This document shows positions 51,101 to 60,057 of a stretch of 64,000 bases of DNA, piece after piece; the first letter of the stretch is position 1; every line of letters begins with the position of its first letter. The translations under genes and the position numbers were made by a program. The notes beneath the pieces were generated by a model, which saw nothing but the letters and a program-made list of their open reading frames with translations, was not told where the DNA came from and did not search any database. The stretch spans positions 930,001 to 994,000 of the forward strand of contig NZ_CP124613.1 in the NCBI RefSeq assembly GCF_029958905.1, written 5' to 3'. Source of the stretch: Vibrio sp. YMD68. Its GTDB lineage: Bacteria; Pseudomonadota; Gammaproteobacteria; Enterobacterales; Vibrionaceae.

Positions 51101-51114
51101 CTCAGAAAGCTTAA
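45190..51114 (+). CDS. pfaC: PUFA synthase subunit PfaC (KS-CLF-DH-DH)
   Basis: ATG 45190 overlaps the pfaB stop (ATGA). The 1974-residue protein has a ketosynthase at about 10-460 (Cys208 in DAACASSVYS, His in ECHATGTPLGD). A chain-length-factor domain lies at about 480-900, where the active-site segment reads SAAEQSVARC and so has no cysteine. Two FabA-like dehydratase domains follow, at about 1130-1520 (PCHFKDDSVMAGS, His1395) and about 1600-1960 (FHFHQDPVMPGS, His1864). The dehydratases introduce and isomerise double bonds, which gives the methylene-interrupted pattern. Domain order and length fit known PfaC proteins. Confidence 0.97.
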   Translation: MSSQSNALKSNKIAIVGIANQYPQSDTPNDFWQNLLDKKDSRTTLSAEKLGATPQDYQGVQGESDRFYCDKGGYIENFNFDSSGYRVTEGSFQGIDQSFLWALDTSRKALVDAGVNLSSDVLERTGVIMGALSFPTTRSNDLFLPMYHSVVEKALKTKLSNENFQLLPTNEQPQPLNAVNGAAAHNASKLVADALGLGNVQLSLDAACASSVYSLKLACDYLNAGKADMMLAGAVSGADPFFINMGFSIFHAYPDHGVSAPFDSNSKGLFAGEGAGVLVLKRLADAERDGDNIYAVVSGIGLSNDGRGQFVLSPNSKGQVQAFERAYEASNLTPDSIEVIECHATGTPLGDKVELTSMERFFTDKLQGSNVPLIGSAKSNLGHLLTAAGMPGIMKMIFAMKEGVLPPSINLDTPLSSPNGLFGTQTLPKQVQSWPDKAGNSERCAGVSVFGFGGCNAHLLLEAYSKSNPTSSGLQSSSTATPSALKITGLASHFGSLKSVCEFDNAIKSNTNAFIELPKKRWKGLDQHPELLRQLGLNGVPSGAYIDQFDLDFLRFKVPPNEDDRLISQQLLLMKVADEAIRDAKLEAGQKVAVLVAMETELEMHQFRGRVNLHSQLADSLENMGIDLTETEYQALETIAMDSVMDAAKLNQYTSFIGNIMASRISSLWDFNGPAFTISAAEQSVARCVDVAENLMSQESIDAVVIAAVDLSGSAEHVLLRNSITPVALTAKDPSTKNSGWKVGEGAGALVLVDQAHAESTQCQAYGEISALAFGSSQREHVVTDKLLTRVGVSSNEISLLELNEAAENPTASQLTGTLSAATPTHASERVGHCSSASGMASLIHGLLSLNVQSPANISAPKRAVVANISEGQCSQLLLTQSNVESQSLNGRLSNELASDSKRQLVKSVSLGGRDIYQHITETPLADLNQIQQKSAGKSAKRQATIATLAQSNIVTLQHAEVPLLETAQIGMPQPTTAQPSHSSATLATTSPNSITGNHSNMTTVLSAKENAPQVSAFNQNQQLTQEVHKAFLQTRAQGLQIADALLKAQLNAVTTGIDNAQLSNSVQTLDIQNGVASAPVTQPMNVLATPEETAPEQAAPVKPALKPCIWNYDDLVEYAEGDIANVFGPDYAIIDNYSRRVRLPTTDYLLVSRVTKLNATVNEFKPSTMTTEYDIPVDAPYLVDGQIPWAVAVESGQCDLMLISYLGIDFENKGERVYRLLDCTLTFLGDLPRGGDTLRYDISINSFARNGDTLLFFFSYECFVGDKMILKMDNGCAGFFTDEELADGKGVIHTEDEIKARKLATKQRFDPILHCPKTQFDNQSLRHLLTANIAECFGPTHQSDRHQPSLCFSSEKFMMIEKVSRVEPQGGTWGLGLIEGHKQLEPEHWYFPCHFKDDSVMAGSLMAEGCGQLLQFYMMHLGMHTLVQNGRFQPLENAPQQVRCRGQVLPQSAELTYRMEVTEIGLSPRPYAKANIDILLNGKVIVDFQNLGVMIREDEECTRYIGSGDYVVTDETTIPYAKNTSTVSSSVKAVVADKSISQQASVNAPLMAQIPDLDTAPNKGVIPLQHIEAPATPDYPNRTPDTVPFTPYHMFEFATGDIEKCFGPDFSIYRGMIPPRTPCGDLQLTTRVVDIKGKRGEFKKPSSCIAEYEVPANAWYFDENSHESLMPYSVLMEISLQPNGFISGYMGTTLGFPGEELFFRNLDGSGKMLRNVDLRGKTITNDSRLLSTVMMGTNIVQSFSFELSTDGVPFYEGTAVFGYFKGAALKDQLGLDNGKVTQPWHVDNNRTPDVSIDLLDKTSRYFNAPVSAMGVEQTHYKLAGGRLNFIDNVQITSDGGKSGLGYLYAERTIDPSDWFFQFHFHQDPVMPGSLGVEAIIELMQTYALNKDLGAGFRNPKFGQIQSEVKWKYRGQINPLNKQMSLDVHITAIKDEDGKKIIVGDANLSKDGLRIYELKDIAICIEEADGAQKA

Positions 51115-51159
51115 GCCAAGCTCATGTTGATAAGAAAAGAATTAGGAAGAAAAACTAAA

Positions 51160-52797
51160 ATGACGACACAAACAACAATGAACAACGAAAAGCTTTCTCC
51201 GTGGCCTTGGCAGATTGAAGAGAGTACAACGCATTTTGATACAGCAGCAATGGCGACAGCACTTAAAGACATGAGTCTTGGTTGCTACGTTATTAATCAC
51301 CCAGAGAAAGGCTTAGGCGTTAGCCAGAAAGCTGAAATTACATCAGGTGATTCTGCAAGCTCTGTAAATACACACCCAGTCAGTGCATTTGCGCCAGCTC
51401 TTGGCACTCAAAGCTTAGGTGATGAAGATTTCCGTCGTTGTCACGGGGTTAAGTATGCGTATTACGCAGGTGCAATGGCAAACGGCATCTCTTCTGAAGA
51501 GTTGGTTATTGCATTAGGTAAAGCGGGCATTCTATGTTCGTTTGGCGCAGCGGGTTTGATTCCTTCGCGCGTAGAACAGGCTATTCAGCGTATTCAAGCA
51601 GCGCTGCCAAACGGCCCTTACATGTTTAACTTGATCCACAGCCCAAGTGAACCAGCACTAGAGCGGGGTAGTGTAGAGCTGTTTTTAAAGCATGGCGTTC
51701 ACACGGTTGAAGCTTCGGCTTTCTTGGGTTTAACACCTCAAATCGTTCAATATCGCGCTGCGGGTTTGAGCCGTGATGCAAAAGGCGAGATCCAAGTCGC
51801 TAACAAAGTGATCGCGAAAGTCAGCCGTACTGAAGTGGCCAGTAAGTTCATGCAACCTGCGCCTATTAAAATGCTACAAGGTTTGGTTGACGAAGGTCGT
51901 ATTACCGCAGAGCAAATGGAATTGGCACAGCTTGTTCCAATGGCGGACGACATTACCGCTGAAGCGGATTCTGGTGGTCATACCGATAACCGTCCACTGG
52001 TTACTCTTCTTCCAACGATTTTAGCGCTTAAAGATAAGATTCAAGCAGAATACAAATTTAAAACGCCACTTCGAGTAGGCTGTGGGGGGGGTGTTGGTAC
52101 TCCTGACGCTGCATTAGCTACGTTCAATATGGGGGCTGCTTACATCGTGACGGGGTCAATCAACCAAGCGTGTGTAGAAGCAGGAGCGAGTGAGCATACT
52201 CGTAAATTGCTAGCGACTACCGAGATGGCCGATGTCACTATGGCACCTGCTGCGGATATGTTTGAAATGGGCGTGAAGCTTCAAGTGGTTAAACGTGGCA
52301 CCTTATTCCCAATGCGAGCAAACAAACTGTATGAGATCTACACGCGTTATGACTCAATTGAAGCGATTCCAGTTGAAGAGCGCGAGAAGCTTGAGAAACA
52401 AGTTTTCCGCTCGACGCTAGATGACATTTGGGCAGGTACTGTGGCTCACTTTAATGAACGTGACCCGAAACAGATTGAACGTGCTGAAGGTAATCCTAAG
52501 CGTAAAATGGCACTGATCTTCCGTTGGTACCTAGGGTTATCGAGCCGCTGGTCGAACACAGGAGAGAAGGGACGCGAAATGGATTACCAGGTGTGGGCTG
52601 GACCTGCGCTTGGTGCATTTAATGAGTGGGCCAAAGACAGCTACTTGGATGATTACACACAACGTAACGCCGTTGATCTCGCGAAGCATCTAATGCACGG
52701 CGCTGCTTATCTTGCTCGTATTAACTTATTAACGTCTCAAGGCGTTAAACTAACACCTGAACTGGCACGTTGGACGCCAAATCAAAGAATGGCTTAA
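51160..52797 (+). CDS. pfaD: PUFA synthase subunit PfaD (enoyl reductase)
   Basis: PfaD is the FMN-dependent trans-acting enoyl reductase of the PUFA synthase. The 545-residue protein is a TIM-barrel nitronate-monooxygenase-like enzyme, with WPWQIEEST near the start, YAYYAGAMANGISSEELVIALGKAG, LIHSPSEPALERGSVELFLKHGVHTVEASAFLG and PLRVGCGGGVGTPDAALATFNMGAAYIVTGSINQ (phosphate-binding). I use ATG 51160, with AGGAAG upstream, rather than the in-frame ATG at 51124. It is the last gene of the pfaABCD run, 45 bases after pfaC, followed by a strong terminator. Confidence 0.96.
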   Translation: MTTQTTMNNEKLSPWPWQIEESTTHFDTAAMATALKDMSLGCYVINHPEKGLGVSQKAEITSGDSASSVNTHPVSAFAPALGTQSLGDEDFRRCHGVKYAYYAGAMANGISSEELVIALGKAGILCSFGAAGLIPSRVEQAIQRIQAALPNGPYMFNLIHSPSEPALERGSVELFLKHGVHTVEASAFLGLTPQIVQYRAAGLSRDAKGEIQVANKVIAKVSRTEVASKFMQPAPIKMLQGLVDEGRITAEQMELAQLVPMADDITAEADSGGHTDNRPLVTLLPTILALKDKIQAEYKFKTPLRVGCGGGVGTPDAALATFNMGAAYIVTGSINQACVEAGASEHTRKLLATTEMADVTMAPAADMFEMGVKLQVVKRGTLFPMRANKLYEIYTRYDSIEAIPVEEREKLEKQVFRSTLDDIWAGTVAHFNERDPKQIERAEGNPKRKMALIFRWYLGLSSRWSNTGEKGREMDYQVWAGPALGAFNEWAKDSYLDDYTQRNAVDLAKHLMHGAAYLARINLLTSQGVKLTPELARWTPNQRMA

Positions 52798-52834
52798 TAG
52801 CGAGAACATAGTTATACGAGTCATATAAATGAAG

Positions 52835-52863
52835 AAAGCGACCACAATGTTGGTCGCTTTTTT
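52835..52863 (+). terminator. Rho-independent terminator after pfaD
   Basis: Nine-base arms AAAGCGACC and GGTCGCTTT around ACAATGTT, followed by a run of six T residues (58-63 of this block). Ends the pfa operon. Confidence 0.92.
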
Positions 52864-53078
52864 ACGCACAAACGACGATAACATGAAAACAGTACTCATT
52901 TGAACGTAATCGGTTATCGGCGCATCAATAGATAAACTCCGTGTTCAGATTAACAACTTGTTACTTGTTTGATCTCGCACTATTCAGGTAAGTGACATAC
53001 AAATGAGTGAAGCAACACAAAATGGTGTAAATTAATAATATTGTCAAAGTAATATGCGAAACGGAGTTTTTACCACAT

Positions 53079-55112
53079 ATGCCAGTAGAGCCCACAAAGA
53101 ACCATTTGAGCGATGCCTTGCCTGATAATGACGCTGACTATTGCATTGAAAGTTCCCCTGATTATTGTTCGCAAGAAAGCAGACAGCTTAATAATGCGTT
53201 ACCTCTAATCTTGTCTGGCCCCATACTGCGAAAATGCACCTCTTCAGAACTGACCATCTGGCTTGCCGTTTCTTCTCCACTCGTAGGGCATGTCGAGTTA
53301 TTCAAGAAGGGCATCACCACACCGTTTGTTCGAGGGACATTGGAAGAAGGTGAGCATATTCAAATAGGCGAAAGAGCGTGGGTGTATCAGCTTAGTTTGA
53401 CCGGTGAGTTCCCAACCAATGAGCCACTAGAGTACGATTTAATCACGGCTCATGGCAACTTAAGAGATTTAATTCCAGATCTCCTGTACAACCAAGAAAC
53501 CCGGCCGCAATTTGATATTAAAACCAACGCTGATTACGTCATGCACGGTTCCTGCCGTAATCCACATTATCCAAGTCAAGATGCTCTGGTGACCGCAGAC
53601 CAAAAAGTGGCATCGTTACCTATTGAAGAACGCCCGTCTTTACTCATGATGAGTGGCGATCAAATCTACGCTGATCATGTTGCTGGCCCAACACTCGATG
53701 CGATTCAACAGGTCATTAAATTACTCGGGCTTAATGATGAGCAGTTTGAAGAGGCACCGATAAAATCGTCTTCAGATCTATATAAACACGAAGACAATTT
53801 TTATCGCAGAAATAAAATTTTGCCGCACTACTTAGATGGAGGAGAAGGCGTTCTCAGCCGACATGAACGAATCAGAAACTGGCTGACTCGACGTGTGCCC
53901 GTGTTTAGCTCACGAGAATCGGGGAATCACCTGATTTCTTTGGCAGAGTTTAACGCCATGTACTTACTGGTTTGGTCCCCAACGCTGTGGCAATACGTCG
54001 ACAACAGTGCATTAAAGAAAAATAATTTTGTCCATTCGGGAAAAGAGCTCGACGTAAAATGGAAGAACTTGTGGCAGAAAGAGCATCCAATCATTGAAGA
54101 GTTTATTTCCGGGCTCTCTCATGTTCGCCGCTTGATGGCGCATATTCCCACTTATATGATCTTCGATGATCACGATGTTACCGATGATTGGAACTTAACC
54201 CGAGGGTGGGAGCAAGCCGCATACCAACACGCTTTTTCCAATCGTATTATTGGTAACGCACTCATCGGCTACTGGCTTTTTCAAGGGTGGGGCAACGCGC
54301 CGACTCAATTCAATGATGCATTCATTAATAGTGTGAAAAACGTGTTTGTTGAAACTAATAGCGAAACGCATGATGCGCTCATTGCATCGCTATATCAGTT
54401 TGAGCAATGGCACTATACCATTGAAACTAGCCCTAAGATCCTGGTTCTTGATACGCGGACAAGACGATGGCGTTCAGAATCAAAAATGAACAAACCTTCT
54501 GGGCTGATGGATTGGGAAGCACTGAGTGAACTGCAACAATCGATGATAAATGAACCTGCGGTGATCATCGTTTCTCCTGCGCCTATGTTTGGCGTTAAAT
54601 TCATAGAAACGTTACAGCGAGCCGCAACCGCCCTTGGGCAGCCTCTGTTGATTGATGCAGAGAACTGGATGGCACACCCAGGTTCAGCGAACACACTGTT
54701 AAGCATCTTTACTCATTCAAAGACACCCACCAATTTTGTTATTTTGTCAGGTGATGTGCATTACTCATTTGCTTACGATATTCGCCTCAGATTCAGCAAA
54801 AGCAGCCCCAATATTTATCAAATTACCGCAAGTGGCTTAAAGAATGAGTTCCCAGATCCGCTGTTAAAGATCTGCGATGTGCTAGACAGGGCACTGTATA
54901 GCCCAAGATCTCCTCTCAATCTATTCACCAAGCGTAAGAATATGAAGATTTATAAGCGAGATCCTGACTTTGATGGGGAGAGACGCTTAATCAATCAAAG
55001 CTCGATCGGAGAAGTGTATTTGGATTCGAACGGTAGGCCGAATAAAATACAGATATTGCTCGCAAAAGGAGACACTGTCACTTTTCCCGAAGTGGGTAAA
55101 CTAAAGAAGTGA
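53079..55112 (+). CDS. PhoD-like (alkaline phosphatase D family) metallophosphatase
   Basis: The 677-residue protein has the PhoD metallophosphatase motifs in order: MHGSCRNPHYP (about residue 155), LMMSGDQIYADHV (about 190), YMIFDDHDVTDDWN (about 360) and VILSGDVHYS (about 560), which bind the metal centre. The first 150 residues form the usual N-terminal domain. No signal peptide is visible; the start MPVEPTKNHLSD is polar. It is well separated from the pfa terminator and so is probably a separate unit. The substrate (phosphodiester or phosphate ester) is unknown. Confidence 0.9.
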   Translation: MPVEPTKNHLSDALPDNDADYCIESSPDYCSQESRQLNNALPLILSGPILRKCTSSELTIWLAVSSPLVGHVELFKKGITTPFVRGTLEEGEHIQIGERAWVYQLSLTGEFPTNEPLEYDLITAHGNLRDLIPDLLYNQETRPQFDIKTNADYVMHGSCRNPHYPSQDALVTADQKVASLPIEERPSLLMMSGDQIYADHVAGPTLDAIQQVIKLLGLNDEQFEEAPIKSSSDLYKHEDNFYRRNKILPHYLDGGEGVLSRHERIRNWLTRRVPVFSSRESGNHLISLAEFNAMYLLVWSPTLWQYVDNSALKKNNFVHSGKELDVKWKNLWQKEHPIIEEFISGLSHVRRLMAHIPTYMIFDDHDVTDDWNLTRGWEQAAYQHAFSNRIIGNALIGYWLFQGWGNAPTQFNDAFINSVKNVFVETNSETHDALIASLYQFEQWHYTIETSPKILVLDTRTRRWRSESKMNKPSGLMDWEALSELQQSMINEPAVIIVSPAPMFGVKFIETLQRAATALGQPLLIDAENWMAHPGSANTLLSIFTHSKTPTNFVILSGDVHYSFAYDIRLRFSKSSPNIYQITASGLKNEFPDPLLKICDVLDRALYSPRSPLNLFTKRKNMKIYKRDPDFDGERRLINQSSIGEVYLDSNGRPNKIQILLAKGDTVTFPEVGKLKK

Positions 55113-55219
55113 GTAAACTAAAATAGGGCAATGCAGTCCTGTTACAACCCAGTGAGAAATAAACGAGCCTGTATCCTATTTATGACGATATGGGCGAGCT
55201 TTGAAGAACATGATCAGCA

Positions 55220-55262
55220 ATGAGGCCTGCCACTAAGAAGAGAAAGGCCTCATCGCATTTTT
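55220..55262 (+). terminator. Terminator-like inverted repeat after the PhoD-like gene
   Basis: Perfect 9-bp arms ATGAGGCCT (55220-55228) and AGGCCTCAT (55245-55253), followed by CGCATTTTT, about 110 bases after the stop. Confidence 0.65.
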
Positions 55263-55330
55263 GCTACACGACTTATTAACGACACGAATGACTCAGCTGT
55301 ACTCATTATTAAGCTGTAGCCATTATTAAA

Positions 55331-56164
55331 CTATACCAATCGCCGTTTTAACCCTGCCTTTTCTAAAATACGTGTGGATATTTCTTCAACAGAGAGCGAA
55401 GAAGTATTGATATAAGGAATGGCTTCACGCCTAAACAAGGCCTCTACACTTTGTAGTTCAAGTTGGCATTGCTCGGTACTGGCATAATCACTGCCCGATA
55501 ACCGATTTTCACGAATCTCGGTCAATCTTTGCGCATCAATGGTTAGGCCAAATAACTTATGGCGATGAATTTCAAATTCAGGCAGAAGCCTCATGGCTTT
55601 TATATCATCATCAATGAAAGGATAATTGACGACTCGCAAACCAAACTGCATCGCCATATACAAACTTGTCGGTGTTTTACCACTTCTAGAGACACCAAGC
55701 AGAACAATGTCGGCCTTTTCTATGCCTTTTAGCGTAATACCATCATCGTGGGCTAGGGTATATTCAATTGCAGCAATTCGGTCAAAGTAGGTGGCAGAGT
55801 CACGGTTCACGCTACGAGAACGTTGCAGTTTGGGGGTTGGCTTCATATCAAGGTCGGACTGCATTTTCTGTACAAGCCCTTCAAGCACGTCGTAACAAAA
55901 TGCTGAACTCTCGAGTAAAATCTGTCTAACGCTAGGAAGAACGATCGAGAAAAACACCAGTGGCTTTTGTCCTGTTTTGACAAAGCTTTGTTCGATCTCT
56001 TTGACAACATCCGACACTTTGTCTTCCGTTTCAACGAAGGGAAATGTTTTCTCATTAGCAGTAAAAGAGAATTGCCCAAGCAAAACATGCCCAAGTGTTT
56101 CACAAGTGATCGCTGTGCCGTCAGAAACATAGAACACATCACGACTTTCAATATCAATTTGCAT
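55331..56164 (-). CDS. ppsR: PEP synthase regulatory protein (kinase/pyrophosphorylase, DUF299)
   Basis: PpsR switches phosphoenolpyruvate synthase off and on by ADP-dependent phosphorylation and Pi-dependent dephosphorylation. The 277-residue protein has [20 protein letters not shown] at the start and the P-loop [29 protein letters not shown] near residue 155, both family signatures. It is divergent from ppsA with about 180 bases between, the conserved layout for this pair. The start is the ATG at 56164. Confidence 0.96.
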   Translation of the reverse strand: MQIDIESRDVFYVSDGTAITCETLGHVLLGQFSFTANEKTFPFVETEDKVSDVVKEIEQSFVKTGQKPLVFFSIVLPSVRQILLESSAFCYDVLEGLVQKMQSDLDMKPTPKLQRSRSVNRDSATYFDRIAAIEYTLAHDDGITLKGIEKADIVLLGVSRSGKTPTSLYMAMQFGLRVVNYPFIDDDIKAMRLLPEFEIHRHKLFGLTIDAQRLTEIRENRLSGSDYASTEQCQLELQSVEALFRREAIPYINTSSLSVEEISTRILEKAGLKRRLV

Positions 56165-56342
56165 ATTTTGTTTATACTATCAAATAATGTTGAGTATCAT
56201 GCAAACCATAATAACGATAACAAAACCTGGTATGCAATTACGTACCCCACAGCTTGAGAAAATTGTTTAAATTTTTTTCAGCCCTTACGTAATCGTTTGC
56301 CTTCCCCCTACAATTAAAGCTGCAATGCATTCGGAGAAATTC

Positions 56343-58709
56343 ATGCATAAGAACACTCTCTGGTTTAATCGCCTGTCCATGGAAGACGTCGACAAAGTCG
56401 GCGGTAAAAATGCCTCACTGGGTGAAATGGTTTCTAACCTTTCAAACGCTGGTGTGTCAGTGCCAAACGGGTTTGCTACCACCTCCTACGCGTTTAACCA
56501 ATTTCTTGATTTTGAGGGTCTTGATGAGCGCATTCATCAATTACTTGACGAACTCGACGTTGAAGACGTCGACGCGCTACGAAAAACCGGGGCTCAAATA
56601 CGGGATTGGGTGTTAAAGGCGCCATTCCCTGGTGACCTAGAACAAGCGATTCGTGAAGACTACCGCAGTCTTATCGATGGTAACGAAGCATTATCAGTCG
56701 CAGTACGCTCATCCGCGACGGCAGAAGATCTTCCTGACGCCTCTTTTGCTGGCCAACAAGAAACATTTTTGAATGTGAAGGGCATCGATGCAGTACTCGA
56801 AGCCACGAAACATGTTTATGCGTCTTTGTTCAACGACAGAGCGATCTCTTACCGTGTCCACCAAGGTTTTGACCATCGTGGAATTTCACTTTCCGCGGGT
56901 ATTCAACGCATGGTTCGCTCTGACAAAGCCTCATCAGGGGTTATGTTTACGTTAGACACGGAATCGGGTTTTGACCAAGTCGTCTTCATTACCTCCTCTT
57001 GGGGGCTTGGTGAAATGGTCGTTCAGGGCGCAGTGAACCCCGATGAGTTCTACGTGCACAAACCGCTTTTAGAAGCAGGACAAGTGCCTATCGTAAAGAA
57101 AACCTTTGGTTCAAAGCTTATCAAAATGATTTATTCAGATAATCAAGAGATTGGTAAGCAAGTGGATATCATTGATACAACGCCTGAAGAGCAGCAGCAA
57201 TTCTCACTCAACGACGATGAAATTAAAGAGCTCGCCAAGCAAGCTATCATCATCGAAAAGCATTATAAGCGCCCAATGGACATCGAATGGGCCAAAGATG
57301 GTATCGACGGAAAGCTCTATATCGTACAGGCAAGACCAGAAACCGTCTGTTCGCAAAATGAGCAAAATGTCATTGAGCGTTATGAACTCAATAATAAAGC
57401 GGACGTGTTGATCGAAGGTCGTGCAATCGGTCAGCGCATTGGTAGCGGAAAAGTAAGGCTGGTGGACTCCCTGGATCAAATGTCACTGGTTCAAGAAGGC
57501 GATGTGCTTGTTACTGATATGACAGACCCGGATTGGGAACCGGTCATGAAAAGAGCATCGGCAATTGTTACCAATAGAGGCGGGCGCACTTGCCACGCCG
57601 CAATTATCGCTCGCGAGCTCGGCATTCCTGCAATTGTAGGCTGCGGAGAAGCAACCCATGCACTGAGCGATGGGGAGACAGTGACCGTTTCATGTTCTGA
57701 AGGTGAAACCGGCTACGTGTACCAAGGCGAACTTGATTTTGAAATTCGACGTTCGGCGGTTGATGCTCTTCCTATATTACCAACAAAAGTAATGATGAAT
57801 GTGGGCAACCCAGATCGCGCCTTCGATTTTGCTCAACTTCCAAATGAAGGGGTTGGCCTTGCTCGGCTCGAATTTATTATCAATAAGATGATTGGTATAC
57901 ACCCGAAAGCGTTATTGAATTTTGAGCAACAATCGGATGAGTTAAAAGCGGAGATCACTCAGAGAATTCGTGGTTACGACAATCCGATTGATTTCTATGT
58001 GAGTAAGCTAACCGAAGGCATCGCCACGATTGCCGCTGCATTCTGGCCTAAGCGTGTCATCGTTCGTATGTCTGATTTTAAATCCAATGAATACAGCAAT
58101 TTGGTTGGCGGTCAACGGTATGAACCTCATGAAGAAAATCCAATGCTTGGGTTCCGTGGTGCGTCTCGTTACATTTCTCCCGTGTTTGAGGATTGTTTTG
58201 AATTAGAAACACAGGCGCTAAAGCGCGTACGCAATGAAATGGGGCTAAAGAATGTCGAGATAATGATCCCATTCGTTCGTACACCAAGTGAAGCGGCATC
58301 GGTTATCGACCTTTTGGCTAAGTTCGATCTGCGCCGTGGCGATCAAGGCTTAAAAATCATCATGATGTGTGAATTGCCGTCCAATGCGATTTTAGCGGAT
58401 GAATTCTTAAAGTACTTCGATGGTTTCTCAATCGGTTCAAATGATATGACTCAATTGACGTTAGGACTTGATAGAGACTCTGGTGACGTTGCCCATTTGT
58501 TTGATGAACGTAACCCTGCAGTTAAAGCCATGCTTAAAATGGCCATTGACGCTGCGACCAAAGCAGGCAAGTACGTCGGTATTTGTGGACAAGGCCCTTC
58601 AGACCATGACGATCTAGCCAAATGGCTAATGGATCAAGGCATCAGCTCTGTATCGCTCAATCCTGATACGGTCATTGATACTTGGGTTAAACTTGGTAAC
58701 GTTCAGTAG
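56343..58709 (+). CDS. ppsA: Phosphoenolpyruvate synthase
   Basis: The enzyme makes PEP from pyruvate and ATP for gluconeogenesis. The 788-residue protein has the ATP-grasp domain (VGGKNASLGEMV, AVRSSATAEDLPDASFAGQQETFLN), the phosphohistidine swivel with the catalytic His in TNRGGRTCHAAIIARELGIPAIVG (about residue 420), and the PEP-binding barrel (GGQRYEPHEENPMLGFRGASRY, FSIGSNDMTQLTLGLDRDSG, YVGICGQGPSDH). I use ATG 56343, preceded by GGAGA; ATG 56325 is in frame but lacks a ribosome site. Paired with its regulator ppsR. Confidence 0.97.
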   Translation: MHKNTLWFNRLSMEDVDKVGGKNASLGEMVSNLSNAGVSVPNGFATTSYAFNQFLDFEGLDERIHQLLDELDVEDVDALRKTGAQIRDWVLKAPFPGDLEQAIREDYRSLIDGNEALSVAVRSSATAEDLPDASFAGQQETFLNVKGIDAVLEATKHVYASLFNDRAISYRVHQGFDHRGISLSAGIQRMVRSDKASSGVMFTLDTESGFDQVVFITSSWGLGEMVVQGAVNPDEFYVHKPLLEAGQVPIVKKTFGSKLIKMIYSDNQEIGKQVDIIDTTPEEQQQFSLNDDEIKELAKQAIIIEKHYKRPMDIEWAKDGIDGKLYIVQARPETVCSQNEQNVIERYELNNKADVLIEGRAIGQRIGSGKVRLVDSLDQMSLVQEGDVLVTDMTDPDWEPVMKRASAIVTNRGGRTCHAAIIARELGIPAIVGCGEATHALSDGETVTVSCSEGETGYVYQGELDFEIRRSAVDALPILPTKVMMNVGNPDRAFDFAQLPNEGVGLARLEFIINKMIGIHPKALLNFEQQSDELKAEITQRIRGYDNPIDFYVSKLTEGIATIAAAFWPKRVIVRMSDFKSNEYSNLVGGQRYEPHEENPMLGFRGASRYISPVFEDCFELETQALKRVRNEMGLKNVEIMIPFVRTPSEAASVIDLLAKFDLRRGDQGLKIIMMCELPSNAILADEFLKYFDGFSIGSNDMTQLTLGLDRDSGDVAHLFDERNPAVKAMLKMAIDAATKAGKYVGICGQGPSDHDDLAKWLMDQGISSVSLNPDTVIDTWVKLGNVQ

Positions 58710-58740
58710 AATCAGAACCATAAAAGCGTCAATCGCTACG

Positions 58741-58776
58741 CTTCAATAGCTATTTGAACTTCAATAGCTATTTGAA
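58741..58776. repeat. Two perfect 18-bp tandem palindromic repeats
   Basis: CTTCAATAGCTATTTGAA occurs twice in direct succession; each unit is itself nearly palindromic (TTCAA/TTGAA arms). It lies between ppsA and its terminator. Confidence 0.85.
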
Positions 58777-58843
58777 TTAGCGACATTTAAATAGATACGT
58801 TTGAAAAGCTAGGATGGTTTCAGCGACTTAGTTCCACTCAATA

Positions 58844-58872
58844 AAGCGCCCACGAGGCGCTTTTCTTTTTCC
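58844..58872 (+). terminator. Terminator between ppsA and trmK
   Basis: AAAGCGCC and GGCGCTTT arms around CACGA, followed by a T-rich run. Serves ppsA and may also serve the convergent trmK. Confidence 0.8.
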
Positions 58873-58926
58873 ATCACTTTCTTTTTGTTGTTTTTCCCAT
58901 CGAATGACTTGGCAGCGAGATCGTGG

Positions 58927-59637
58927 CTATGTCTTGGCTATCTTGATACCACGGTAAGCGTTTAAAATGCGTTGAGGAGAATCAGCAGGATCACCTTCAA
59001 TATTCTTATGATGCGCCAGTCTTTGGTAGTGAGACAGTGTCTTAGCTAGATAAGCATTCGCGGTAGTAACCTGCTGAATGGATTGGGCATTCCAAATGTC
59101 TTTTCCAACTGGAGAGACCATAGGATGTGATGATTGACTGTTCTTTTCAGACGAAACCAGAAGTATCTCGTAATAGCGTTTGTTGTCTTCAACGAGCGTT
59201 TCTTCTTTAAGTCTAAAATCCAGCTCGATAAGACGCTTTCTAAGGCTATACAGATGGTGAACAGGGCACAATAGGTAGTCTATGGATGCGGATGGATTAT
59301 TTCGATGAATGGCCTCAAAAAGGTCTACCATTAGATCGCCACCAACACCAGCAATGATAACCAGGTGCCTTCCTTCATGCTGTTCTATCGGGAGGTTAGC
59401 AACATCAATGCAATGGGTAAACCAAGGCGTTAATGAACTCCCATAGAACTGAGTAAGCTTAGTGTCGAGCTGTTTCATGAGTTCAGGAACAATATCAACA
59501 AAATGGATATGACCACCAGCCTGACGAGACAATAATGTCGCGCCTAACAATCCATGGTCACAACAACAGTCCCAAATATGATCGTACTGTTGACCTACCA
59601 TTTCATCTATCTGTTTTAGTCTATTGCTTATTTTCAC
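58927..59637 (-). CDS. trmK: tRNA (adenine22-N1)-methyltransferase
   Basis: The 236-residue Rossmann methyltransferase begins MKISNRLKQIDEMV and has the SAM motif HIWDCCCDHGLLGATLL, IHFVDIVPELM (acidic residue that holds the SAM ribose) and HLVIIAGVGGDLMVDLFE, the TrmK pattern. It would methylate A22 of certain tRNAs. YLLCPVHHLYSLRKRLIE and KRYYEILLV further support the family. The C-terminal helical tail (residues about 180-236) is as in homologues. Confidence 0.92.
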   Translation of the reverse strand: MKISNRLKQIDEMVGQQYDHIWDCCCDHGLLGATLLSRQAGGHIHFVDIVPELMKQLDTKLTQFYGSSLTPWFTHCIDVANLPIEQHEGRHLVIIAGVGGDLMVDLFEAIHRNNPSASIDYLLCPVHHLYSLRKRLIELDFRLKEETLVEDNKRYYEILLVSSEKNSQSSHPMVSPVGKDIWNAQSIQQVTTANAYLAKTLSHYQRLAHHKNIEGDPADSPQRILNAYRGIKIAKT

Positions 59638-60057
59638 GTGTCAATCCCACCAAATTCTCGGCAATTGTAATGGGATTTTTTTTGCAAGCAAAGCAATTCT
59701 GCCATCTCTTTTGAGCGCTACACAGGTGAACACGCACAACGCTAAAGTTTGGTTATATTTTCTAATCTTTAATGAAGGAATAGTCGCATCAGGTAATCAA
59801 TAAATGCAGAAAAATGGCGAGTAATATGTTAAAAATTATAGAGAAAAAACAACCATATCGAATGATAAATCATGAAAAACGCTCAATAATGAATATTTTA
59901 TCACAAAATATGAATAAGTAGATCCATCAATTGTTAAATCATTGTTTCATTAGAAAAACTAATTCTAAATCGCAGTTTTTGTCACTATTTATTTGCCAAA
60001 AAAAACTCTATATTTCTTCCAACGAAACAAAATTATTCGATTTTTAGAGAGGCTACT
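59638..60057. other. AT-rich non-coding region before a small gene
   Basis: This 420-bp gap has no convincing gene. It is strongly AT-rich between about 59760 and 60050 and probably contains the promoter and leader of the small gene at 60058; I could not pick boxes with confidence. Confidence 0.5.

Noticed and set aside
51124..51159. Upstream ATG for pfaD
   Set aside because: ATG 51160 has a better-placed AGGAAG and gives the family-like N-terminus.
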